From: an uncultured Bacilli bacterium
GTDB lineage: Bacteria > Bacillota_I > Bacilli_A > RF39 > UBA660
DNA length: 32,321 bases
Direction of reading: 5' to 3'
NCBI GenBank assembly: GCA_947630865.1
Contig: CANRJE010000004.1
Location: forward strand, 1 to 32,321
The notes beneath the pieces were generated by a model. That model saw only the letters and a program-made list of their open reading frames with translations. It did no database searches and was not told the origin of the DNA. Shown here one piece after another: positions 1-6,508 of the stretch; the stretch's first letter is position 1, and the number at the start of each line of letters is the position of its first letter. A program made the translations under genes and the position numbers.

Positions 1-438
1 CATAAAAAAGGTATTGAAGCAAGACGTGGACGTGCTTGTGCTGCTAATATTGTACCAACATCAACAGGTGCTGCTTCTGCAATTGGTGCAGTTATCCCTA
101 GTTTAAAAGGAAAAATGCAAGGAATTGCTATGCGAGTTCCTGTTCCAACTGGTTCAGTTGTTGATTTAGTTTTAAAATTAAAGAAAAAAACAAGTGTTGA
201 AGAAATCAATAAATTATTTGAAAGAAATCAAAATGAAACTTTAAAAATTACATATGACCCAATTGTTTCAAGTGATGTTATTGGAACTAAATATGGTGCT
301 GTTGTTGATGCTTTATCAACTGATGTTTTAGAAACAGAAGAAGGAGAACTAGTCAAAGTTATTGCTTGGTATGATAATGAAATGGGATATTCATATCAAA
401 TGGTAAGAACAGCTAATTATTTTAGCGAAAAGGAATAA
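1..438 (+). CDS. gap: Glyceraldehyde-3-phosphate dehydrogenase, C-terminal part
   Basis: This is the 3' part of a GAPDH gene, cut by the window edge and open from base 1 in frame 1. GAPDH oxidises glyceraldehyde-3-phosphate with NAD+ and phosphate in glycolysis, in the cytosol. The visible 145 codons start in the catalytic domain and carry the conserved NIVPTSTGAA block, the AMRVPVPTGSVVDL block (where most GAPDHs have RVPT) and the C-terminal WYDNEMGYS motif. The catalytic Cys block lies upstream of the window and cannot be checked. The first internal Met is at 115, but homology clearly runs to base 1, so that is not the start. Only one base separates its stop from the next gene, so the two are probably co-transcribed; pgk, a frequent neighbour, is not downstream. 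Confidence 0.95.
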   Translation, partial: HKKGIEARRGRACAANIVPTSTGAASAIGAVIPSLKGKMQGIAMRVPVPTGSVVDLVLKLKKKTSVEEINKLFERNQNETLKITYDPIVSSDVIGTKYGAVVDALSTDVLETEEGELVKVIAWYDNEMGYSYQMVRTANYFSEKE

Positions 439-439
439 G

Positions 440-787
440 ATGAATGCTATTTTAGGATTTTTTAGAAATACATTATCTGGTACATATTATGTTATTTATT
501 GCCTTGTTCTTTTAACCTTTTTGTTTGCTATTGTTGGTTATTTGTATAAACAAAAGTATGCTAAGGTGGAATTTAAATTAACTACTAGTCAGCCTAAAAA
601 AGAAGTGGTTAAAGTAGCTGATAAAAAAACTTCATCTAAAAAAGCTAAAAATAAAAATGTTGTGAAAAAAGAAACTACTAGAGGTCAAAGTGTTACATCA
701 GCTATGGGAATTGCAAGTACTAAAAGTGTTGCTTCATCAAATATGAAGCAAGGAGCTCAATCACAGTTTAATACTATTAATAAATAA
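440..787 (+). CDS. Small single-pass membrane protein with Lys-rich tail, unknown function
   Basis: I do not recognise a family. The 115-residue product has a short N-terminal segment, one hydrophobic helix (about residues 15-37, rich in Tyr, Leu, Val and Phe) and a basic tail with many Lys plus Ser/Thr and a Gln/Asn-rich end, which looks disordered. The positive residues after the helix suggest an N-out or tail-in topology, but this is inference. The ATG at 440 has an AAAGGA site about 7 bases upstream and begins one base after the gap stop, so it is the last gene of the gap transcript. A hairpin that includes its stop codon follows. Confidence 0.7.
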   Translation: MNAILGFFRNTLSGTYYVIYCLVLLTFLFAIVGYLYKQKYAKVEFKLTTSQPKKEVVKVADKKTSSKKAKNKNVVKKETTRGQSVTSAMGIASTKSVASSNMKQGAQSQFNTINK

Positions 788-805
788 GAGATTAGTCTCT
801 TTTTT
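786..805 (+). terminator. Rho-independent terminator after the gap unit
   Basis: AAGAGA (786-791), loop TTAG, TCTCTT (796-801), then a short T run. The stem is only 6 bp and overlaps the stop codon of the preceding gene, so it is probably weak. Confidence 0.5.
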
Positions 806-824
806 CATATACTTTGAGGTGCTT

Positions 825-1190
825 ATGAAGAATATTAATAAATTAATTATTTATTATAACGTTCGTTATTTAATGCTTATGATTATTATCGAATACATTA
901 TGTCATTTAATTTTTTAGATGGATTTATACCAGTTTATATTCCACTCAGTTATTTAATTATTCGTTTTTTGGTAATTCATGATATCGAGAAAAAACAAAT
1001 AAAAAAAGATGATATTCTTTTCTATCTTTTAACGGGTTTTACAACTATAAATATTTTCTTTCACTTTAATATATTTTATGATATCTGTATAGTTATATTC
1101 TTGATTATTTTAAAAGATAAAAAGAGTAGTCAAGATGAGATAATTAAGAAAAATTTAGAAGAATTTTATAAAAGTCAAAAACAAAATTAG
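825..1190 (+). CDS. Small hydrophobic membrane protein, unknown function
   Basis: The 121-residue protein has about three hydrophobic helices (roughly residues 13-30, 35-52 and 70-97) and a short charged tail ending in KSQKQN. No family is recognisable. The aromatic and Ile/Leu content and the size (three to four short helices) resemble small integral membrane proteins, but no catalytic motif is visible. I place the start at the ATG at 825, because a GAGG site lies at 816-819; a GTG at 819 in the same frame overlaps that site and is a poor start. It sits between two terminators, so it may be expressed by read-through from gap or from its own unseen promoter. Confidence 0.6.
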   Translation: MKNINKLIIYYNVRYLMLMIIIEYIMSFNFLDGFIPVYIPLSYLIIRFLVIHDIEKKQIKKDDILFYLLTGFTTINIFFHFNIFYDICIVIFLIILKDKKSSQDEIIKKNLEEFYKSQKQN

Positions 1191-1212
1191 TTCATTTGAA
1201 TTAATTTTTTTT
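1185..1212 (+). terminator. Rho-independent terminator before ftsE
   Basis: AATTAGTTC (1185-1193), loop ATTT, GAATTAATT (1198-1206) with one G-U pair, followed by a T run to 1212. It includes the stop codon of the upstream gene. Confidence 0.65.
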
Positions 1213-1251
1213 ATTAACTTTTTAAAATTAGAAGAAAAAAGTCGAATTTTG

Positions 1252-1260
1252 TGCTATAAT
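1252..1260 (+). promoter_or_regulatory. Extended -10 promoter of ftsEX
   Basis: TGCTATAAT is a perfect extended -10 element 33 bases before the ftsE ATG. No good -35 is seen, which is usual for TGn promoters. An AGGCGGTG ribosome site follows at 1281. Confidence 0.7.
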
Positions 1261-1292
1261 TATTTTATATCATGAAAAATAGGCGGTGAAAT

Positions 1293-1991
1293 ATGGGATT
1301 TATAAAATTTAATGGTGTAACTAAACAATATAAAAACGGAGTTGTTGCTATATATGATTTAAATTTAGATATTGAAAAAGGTGATTTCTGTTTTATTATA
1401 GGTGGTTCTGGAAGTGGTAAATCAACTTTAATAAAAATGCTTTATCGTGAAGAAAAGCCAACTAGAGGAGAAATTATATTAGGTGGACTTCGAGTTAATA
1501 AATTACGAAATTCAAATGTATATAAATTAAGAAGAAAATTAGGAATTGTTTTCCAAGATTATAGATTATTACCAAAAAGTAATGTTTATGAAAATGTTGC
1601 TTTTGCTCTTGAATCTATTGGTATAAGAAAAAAAGATATTCGTCCAAAGGTTTTAAAAGCTATAGAAATGGTTGGATTAAAAAGTAAATTAAGAGATTAT
1701 CCTGAGAATTTATCAGGTGGTGAACAACAAAGAGTTGCAATCGCAAGAGCAATTGCTAATGAACCTAAACTTTTAATCTGTGATGAACCAACAGGTAACT
1801 TAGACCCAGTTATGAGTATGGAAATTGTTGATATTTTGGAAGATATTAATAAAAAAGAAGGTACAACAGTTATTATGGTAACTCATGATAAAACAATTGT
1901 TGATAAAAAGAAAAAACATGTAATAGCCCTTAAAGAAGGACATTTATTTAAAGATTATAAGGAGGGTGAATACATAGATGAGATTCTTTAG
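1293..1991 (+). CDS. ftsE: Cell division ATP-binding protein FtsE
   Basis: FtsE is the cytoplasmic ATPase of the FtsEX complex, an ABC-type machine that does not transport but activates peptidoglycan hydrolases at the divisome or lateral wall. The 232-residue protein has the usual length. In order it shows Walker A (GGSGSGKST, about residues 37-45), the Q-loop (VFQDYRLLP), the ABC signature LSGGEQQR, Walker B (LLICDEPTGNLDP) and the H-loop VTHD. The QDYRLLP and DEPTGNLD forms are typical of FtsE. The next gene, ftsX, overlaps its end by 14 bases, the usual arrangement for this pair, so they are translationally coupled. Start at 1293 is set by the ribosome site 4 bases upstream and the family N-terminus. 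Confidence 0.95.
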   Translation: MGFIKFNGVTKQYKNGVVAIYDLNLDIEKGDFCFIIGGSGSGKSTLIKMLYREEKPTRGEIILGGLRVNKLRNSNVYKLRRKLGIVFQDYRLLPKSNVYENVAFALESIGIRKKDIRPKVLKAIEMVGLKSKLRDYPENLSGGEQQRVAIARAIANEPKLLICDEPTGNLDPVMSMEIVDILEDINKKEGTTVIMVTHDKTIVDKKKKHVIALKEGHLFKDYKEGEYIDEIL

Positions 1992-2877
1992 AATTTTAGG
2001 AAGAAGTATAAGAGATGCTTTTAAAAGTGTAGGTAGAAATTTTTCTTTATCACTTGCTAGTATTTCTTGTATTATTGTAACACTTGTCATCGTATCTTTA
2101 TCAATTGTTGTATCTTATAATGTTGATAATTTTTCTAATACATTAAAACAAGATTTAACAATTGTAGCTTTTGTTTCTAATGATGCTGATGAATTTGATG
2201 TTGATAAACTTAAAAAAGATATAGAAAATATTGGTAATGTAGATACTGTTACCTTTAAAGATAAAGCTGAAATAAAAAAAGAGATGATGGGAGAAGACGA
2301 AGCTTTTGAAAATGCTATGAAAAATTGGGACGATGAAGAAAATCCATTACAACATACGTATTTAGTAAAGGTTAAAGATATAGAAAAAATTGGTGAAACA
2401 GCAACGGCTATCAATAATTTATCATCAATTGATGTTGTTAAATATGGGCAAGGTATGGTTGACCAACTAATAGCAGCATTTAAGGCTGTTCAAAAAGTAT
2501 CTATCATTGCAGTAGTTGCTCTTGTTTTAATGACAATGTTCTTAATTATAAATACTATTAAGTTAACAATATTCTCAAGAAAAAGAGAAATTTCTATTAT
2601 GAGACTTGTTGGAGCAAGTAATTTTGCAATTAAACTTCCATTTGTAGTAGAAGGTATGGTTTTAGGATTTATTGGTTCAATTATTCCTGTTTGTATAACT
2701 ATTTATGGATATAAAGCTTTATATACACATTTTGGTGGAAGATTATTTACTGATATAATTAAACTTGTAAAACCAGAACCATTTGTTTATTTTGCTTCTT
2801 TAATTGTTGTTGGTATAGGTATATTAGTAGGTATGATTGGAAGTAGTAGAGCTGTTAGAAAATATTTAAAAGTATAA
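1978..2877 (+). CDS. ftsX: Cell division protein FtsX (permease-like)
   Basis: FtsX is the membrane partner of FtsE; in Gram-positive bacteria its outer loop contacts and activates NlpC/P60- or CHAP-type wall hydrolases. The 299-residue protein has the family layout: a basic cytoplasmic N-terminus (IRDAFKSVGRN), TM1 at about 24-48, an extracellular domain at about 50-170, then three helices at about 175-200, 220-245 and 265-290. The RKREISIMRLVGAS motif after TM2 is the FtsX/MacB hallmark that couples to the ATPase. GGAGGGTG at 1961-1968 supports the ATG at 1978, inside the ftsE end. No dedicated hydrolase follows; the M23 peptidase at 17714 and the VanY protein at 27636 are possible wall partners, which is inference only. 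Confidence 0.94.
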   Translation: MRFFRILGRSIRDAFKSVGRNFSLSLASISCIIVTLVIVSLSIVVSYNVDNFSNTLKQDLTIVAFVSNDADEFDVDKLKKDIENIGNVDTVTFKDKAEIKKEMMGEDEAFENAMKNWDDEENPLQHTYLVKVKDIEKIGETATAINNLSSIDVVKYGQGMVDQLIAAFKAVQKVSIIAVVALVLMTMFLIINTIKLTIFSRKREISIMRLVGASNFAIKLPFVVEGMVLGFIGSIIPVCITIYGYKALYTHFGGRLFTDIIKLVKPEPFVYFASLIVVGIGILVGMIGSSRAVRKYLKV

Positions 2878-2945
2878 TGAGACAAATTAGAAATGTGGAG
2901 CTATAAAAAGCAAAGCATTCCTTTTTTTGTACTAACTGTTGAGAA

Positions 2946-2990
2946 AGTTTAAAAACTTAAACTAAAGATTTAGTTAAAAAGATAGTTAAA
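2946..2990 (+). promoter_or_regulatory. Operator-like palindromes and direct repeats upstream of fic
   Basis: Two perfect inverted repeats lie side by side: AGTTTAA-aaac-TTAAACT (2946-2963) and AACTAAA-ga-TTTAGTT (2960-2975). They are followed by two direct copies of TAGTTAAA (2972-2979 and 2983-2990). No T tract follows either palindrome, so these are not terminators. The last repeat overlaps the -35 area of the fic promoter, which fits a repressor site. The regulator is unknown; the HTH end of the Fic protein itself is one candidate. Confidence 0.5.
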
Positions 2991-3013
2991 TATAAATTAA
3001 AAAATGCTATAAT
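2986..3013 (+). promoter_or_regulatory. Promoter of fic
   Basis: Extended -10 TGCTATAAT at 3005-3013, with a weak -35-like TTAAAT at 2986-2991 and a 16-base spacer. It overlaps the upstream repeat cluster. Confidence 0.6.
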
Positions 3014-3040
3014 TTTTATTAAGGAATGGTGATTTTAAAA

Positions 3041-4117
3041 ATGAATATAAATTGGCAATATACAGATAAAATAGTTAATGCTTTATTAAAAATAAATAGT
3101 GCAAAAGAAATTGTTGATTTGTTGGAATTACCAGTATCTATTGAAGAAGAAATAAAAAAAGAATCAATAGCTAAAAGGGTACATTATTCTACTAAAATCG
3201 AAGGCAATAGTTTAAATTTAAAGGAAGTAGAATTAGTTTTAAAAAATAAAAATGAATCTTGTGAGCATAATGTTTTAGAAGTAAGAAATTACTATAATGC
3301 TTTAATGTATTTAAATAAAGAAGCTGAAAAGAATAATGTTATTACAGAAGATTTAATATTAAAAGTTCATAATTTAGTTACAGGAAAAAAATTAACATAT
3401 AAAAATACTTATCGAAAAGAACAAAATGTTGTTGCTGATTCTGCAACTGGAACAATTGTTTATATACCGCCAGAGGCTAAAGATGTTAGGACTTTAGTTA
3501 AGCAAATGATAAATGAATTTAATGATAAAAAAAGAAATATTCCTATTCCAATTAAAGCAGGAATTTTAGCTTATGAGTTTGTAACAATTCATCCATTTTG
3601 GGATGGCAATGGAAGATGTATGAGATTATTGGCTAATTATATTTTAAAAGCATATGGATATGATTTAAAAGGTTTTTATGTTACAGAAGAATTATATGAT
3701 AAAAATATAAATGATTATTATCAATCATTACAAATGAATTTGCATCATAATTATTATTTTGGAAGAAATAATGCTGATATAACAGAATGGTTAGAATATT
3801 TTTTAAATACTATGGCAACTACATTTGAAGCTGTTGGAAATAAAGTTAAAGAAATACATGAGAATAATAAAGAAGATGTTAGCATATTAGATACAATGGA
3901 TAAAAGAGAAAGATGGATAGCTAATTACGTAGTTACTAATAAAAAAATAAAAGCTAAAGATATTGCTAATCATTTTAAAATTAATTTAGATACTGCAAAC
4001 AATTGGATTAAAAAATGGATAGAAGAAGAATTTTTAATAAGAGTAGATAATAAACAAATAAGAAATGTTGATTATACCTTGACTTTAAAGTATTTAAAAA
4101 AATTAAACCGAAAATAA
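3041..4117 (+). CDS. Fic-domain protein (class II, self-inhibited) with C-terminal winged-helix region
   Basis: Fic proteins mostly transfer AMP from ATP to a hydroxyl group of a target protein. In this 358-residue protein the signature HPFWDGNGRCMR begins at His184, with the catalytic His, the phosphate-binding GNGR loop and the second Arg (R195) intact, so it should be active. An N-terminal S-x3-E-G motif at residues 50-55 (STKIEGN) is the inhibitory helix whose Glu blocks ATP binding, which places it in class II. Residues about 285-355 (IANYVVTNKKIKAKDIANHF...) look like a DNA-binding winged helix, seen in many stand-alone bacterial Fic proteins. I choose the ATG at 3041, since GGTGA lies 8 bases upstream; an ATG at 3026 has its AGGA too close. 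It stands alone between ftsX and clpB, with an operator-like cluster upstream. The target is unknown. Confidence 0.9.
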   Translation: MNINWQYTDKIVNALLKINSAKEIVDLLELPVSIEEEIKKESIAKRVHYSTKIEGNSLNLKEVELVLKNKNESCEHNVLEVRNYYNALMYLNKEAEKNNVITEDLILKVHNLVTGKKLTYKNTYRKEQNVVADSATGTIVYIPPEAKDVRTLVKQMINEFNDKKRNIPIPIKAGILAYEFVTIHPFWDGNGRCMRLLANYILKAYGYDLKGFYVTEELYDKNINDYYQSLQMNLHHNYYFGRNNADITEWLEYFLNTMATTFEAVGNKVKEIHENNKEDVSILDTMDKRERWIANYVVTNKKIKAKDIANHFKINLDTANNWIKKWIEEEFLIRVDNKQIRNVDYTLTLKYLKKLNRK

Positions 4118-4146
4118 ACCGAATTTAAGCCGAATTTAAGCCGATT
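4108..4146 (+). repeat. 11-bp tandem repeat at the end of fic
   Basis: Units start with CCGAA at 4108, 4119 and 4130, with a partial fourth unit at 4141. The second and third are identical (CCGAATTTAAG); the first, CCGAAAATAAA, covers the last codons and the stop of fic. This looks like slippage or unequal exchange; a binding-site array is also possible. Confidence 0.7.
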
Positions 4147-4172
4147 TTTTAAGACTTTATAAATTATTAGAG

Positions 4173-4205
4173 AATAAAAAGTATGAAAAAAATACTTTTT
4201 TATTT
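4173..4205 (+). terminator. Rho-independent terminator after fic
   Basis: AAAAAGTAT (4176-4184), loop GAAAAAA, ATACTTTTT (4192-4200), then T-rich sequence. The A tract before and T tract after the perfect 9-bp stem mean it could work in both directions. Confidence 0.7.
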
Positions 4206-4233
4206 TAAATTAAATTTAAAAAAAGAAGAAAAA

Positions 4234-4260
4234 TTAGCACTCTATATTGACAAGTGCTAA
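4234..4260 (+). promoter_or_regulatory. CIRCE element (HrcA operator) of clpB
   Basis: TTAGCACTC, a 9-base spacer, then AAGTGCTAA. The CIRCE consensus is TTAGCACTC-N9-GAGTGCTAA, so there is one mismatch, at the first base of the right arm. HrcA represses heat-shock genes through this site. Confidence 0.93.
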
Positions 4261-4274
4261 AAAATGATTATAAT
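4247..4274 (+). promoter_or_regulatory. SigA-type promoter of clpB overlapping CIRCE
   Basis: TTGACA (4247-4252), 16-base spacer, TATAAT (4269-4274). The -35 starts inside the CIRCE spacer, so HrcA bound there would block RNA polymerase. Confidence 0.85.
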
Positions 4275-4325
4275 TAGTATTGAAATATGAAATTTAATCA
4301 TATTAATGTTGAAGGGGTGATAATT

Positions 4326-6419
4326 ATGTATCCAAATAATAATGAAGAAAAAGAAAATGTATTAGAAAAATATGGACGAGATATTACACTTGATGCTAAA
4401 AATGGAAAAATTGATCCAGTTATAGGGCGTGATGAAGAAATTCGTGGTATTACTCGTATTTTATCAAGAAAAACAAAAAATAATCCCGTTTTAATTGGAG
4501 AACCAGGAGTTGGAAAAACGGCTATTGTTGAAGGACTTGCTAATAGAATTATAGCAGGTGATGTACCTAATAGTTTAAAAGATAAAAAAGTTTGGGAACT
4601 TGATCTTGCTAGTTTAATAGCTGGTGCTAAATATCGTGGTGAATTTGAGGAACGTCTTAAAAATGTTTTAAATGAAATTAAAAAAAGTGAAGGTAATATC
4701 ATCATGTTTATTGATGAAATTCATATGATTGTTGGAAATGGTGCTGAAGGAGCAATGGATACTTCAAACATCTTAAAACCAATGCTTGCTCGTGGAGAAA
4801 TTCATGTAATTGGTGCTACAACTTTAAATGAATATCGAAAGTATATTGAAAAAGATGGAGCTTTAGAAAGACGTTTTCAAAAGATTAAAGTATCTGAACC
4901 AAGTGTTGCTGATACAATTACAATATTAAGAGGTTTAAAAGAACGTTTTGAAATTCATCATGGAGTATCAATTACTGATAAATCTTTAATAGCAGCAGCA
5001 ACTTTATCAAATCGTTATATAACAGATAGATATTTACCTGATAAAGCAATAGATTTAGTAGATGAAGCTTGTGCAACAATAAGAGTTCAAATGGATTCTG
5101 TTCCTTTAGAACTTGATACTATAACTAGAAAAATATTATCACTTGAAATAGAAAAACAAGCAATAAAAAAAGAAAAAGATGAATTATCTAAAAATAGACT
5201 TGATGAAATTGAACATGAACTTGTTAATTTAAAGAAAGAAGAAGCAAAACTTAAAGAAGATTGGAATAGAGAAAAAGAAATAAATGATAAAATAAAATCT
5301 AAAAAGAAAGAACTAGAAAATGCTAAATTTACGCTTCAAACGGCAGAAAATAAGTATGATTTAGAAACAGCAGCAAGATATCGTCATGGTGAAATACCAA
5401 GACTTGAAAAGGAATTAGATGAATTAAATAAGTTAGAAAAGAATCGGATTTTAAGTGATACAGTTAATGAAGAAGATATAGCTTATGTTATATCAAAACT
5501 TACAAATATTCCTTTAACAAAACTTGTATCTTCTGAAAAAGAAAAATTATTGAGTCTTTATGATAATATGAAAAAAAATGTTATGGGACAAGATGAGGCT
5601 TTAAAATTAGTATCAGAATGTATTATTAAAAGTAGAAGTGGAATAAAAGACCCTAATCGTCCAATTGGTTCATTTATTTTCTTAGGACCAACAGGAGTTG
5701 GTAAAACCGAGGTTGCTAAAACGTTAGCTTATGAACTTTTTGATGATAAGAGTCATATGGTTCGAATTGATATGAGTGAATATATGGAGAAATTTAGTGT
5801 TTCAAGACTTATTGGTTCTCCTCCAGGATATGTTGGATATGAAGAAGGTGGAGAATTAACGGAAGCTGTAAGACGTAATCCATATAGTATCGTTTTATTT
5901 GATGAAATTGAAAAAGCCCATCCAGAAGTTTTAAATTTATTACTTCAAATACTTGATGATGGTAGAATAACAGATTCTAATGGAAGAACAGTTGATTTTA
6001 AAAATACAATTATTATAATGACAAGTAATCTTGGAAGTGAATATGCTCTAAATTCGGAAAATGATAAAGTTATGAAAGAGTTAGAAAATACTTTTAGACC
6101 AGAGTTTATTAATCGAATTGATGAAATAATTATCTTTAAACCATTAACAAAAGAAGTTATATATCAAGTATTAGATAAGATAATTCATGAAATAGAGATG
6201 CGTTTAAGTGATAAAAATATTAAATTAAATTTAACAAAAGAAGCAAAAGATTATTTAATTGAAATAGGTTATGATGTTAATTATGGAGCAAGACCTTTAA
6301 AGAGAGTTGTTTCAAGAACACTTGAAGTATTACTTGCTAATAGCCTAATAAGTGGTGAAATTAGTTATGGTGAAACAGTTACTTTTGATTTTAGAGATAA
6401 TCAATTAGTAATTAGATAA
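4326..6419 (+). CDS. clpB: ClpB-type Hsp100 disaggregase lacking the N-domain
   Basis: ClpB threads aggregated proteins through a hexameric pore with DnaK. The 697-residue protein has two AAA+ modules: D1 with Walker A GEPGVGKT at 58-65, pore loop KYRGEFEERL, Walker B MFIDEIH and ALERRF arginine finger; and D2 with GPTGVGKTE and VLFDEIEKAHPEV. Between them lies a coiled-coil M-domain ending in ARYRHGEIPRLEKEL, the ClpB form. No IGF/IGL ClpP-docking loop is present. The usual N-terminal substrate domain of about 145 residues is missing: D1 starts almost at the first Met, and the CIRCE promoter lies just upstream, so this is the native form and not an internal start. The ATG at 4326 has AAGGGGTGA 6 bases ahead; an ATG at 4287 lacks a ribosome site. 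Mycoplasma ClpB is similarly short. Confidence 0.92.
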   Translation: MYPNNNEEKENVLEKYGRDITLDAKNGKIDPVIGRDEEIRGITRILSRKTKNNPVLIGEPGVGKTAIVEGLANRIIAGDVPNSLKDKKVWELDLASLIAGAKYRGEFEERLKNVLNEIKKSEGNIIMFIDEIHMIVGNGAEGAMDTSNILKPMLARGEIHVIGATTLNEYRKYIEKDGALERRFQKIKVSEPSVADTITILRGLKERFEIHHGVSITDKSLIAAATLSNRYITDRYLPDKAIDLVDEACATIRVQMDSVPLELDTITRKILSLEIEKQAIKKEKDELSKNRLDEIEHELVNLKKEEAKLKEDWNREKEINDKIKSKKKELENAKFTLQTAENKYDLETAARYRHGEIPRLEKELDELNKLEKNRILSDTVNEEDIAYVISKLTNIPLTKLVSSEKEKLLSLYDNMKKNVMGQDEALKLVSECIIKSRSGIKDPNRPIGSFIFLGPTGVGKTEVAKTLAYELFDDKSHMVRIDMSEYMEKFSVSRLIGSPPGYVGYEEGGELTEAVRRNPYSIVLFDEIEKAHPEVLNLLLQILDDGRITDSNGRTVDFKNTIIIMTSNLGSEYALNSENDKVMKELENTFRPEFINRIDEIIIFKPLTKEVIYQVLDKIIHEIEMRLSDKNIKLNLTKEAKDYLIEIGYDVNYGARPLKRVVSRTLEVLLANSLISGEISYGETVTFDFRDNQLVIR

Positions 6420-6428
6420 TAATTTAGG

Positions 6429-6459
6429 AAAGATAATAAGTAAAATTATTGTCTTTTTT
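6429..6459 (+). terminator. Rho-independent terminator of clpB
   Basis: AAAGATAATAA (6429-6439), 6-base loop, TTATTGTCTTT (6446-6456) with one G-U pair, then T residues. Confidence 0.8.
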
Positions 6460-6460
6460 A

Positions 6461-6489
6461 TTGAATATTTTTTGGCTTTTATTTATAAT
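6461..6489 (+). promoter_or_regulatory. Promoter of the adenylate-forming enzyme
   Basis: TTGAAT (6461-6466), 17-base spacer, TATAAT (6484-6489); AGGAGG ribosome site at 6498-6503. Confidence 0.7.
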
Positions 6490-6508
6490 GAGAGTATAGG
6501 AGGAAAAT

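Noticed and set aside
2115..2414. Minus-strand open frame inside ftsX
   Set aside because: It is antisense to a gene with clear family motifs, has no ribosome site, and its product is a low-complexity Ser/Ile/Phe string. The other antisense frames (for example in clpB, rplI and clpC) are rejected on the same ground.
2878..2945. Terminator after ftsX
   Set aside because: A T run is present at about 2923-2929, but only a 5-bp imperfect stem (AATGT/GCATT) precedes it.
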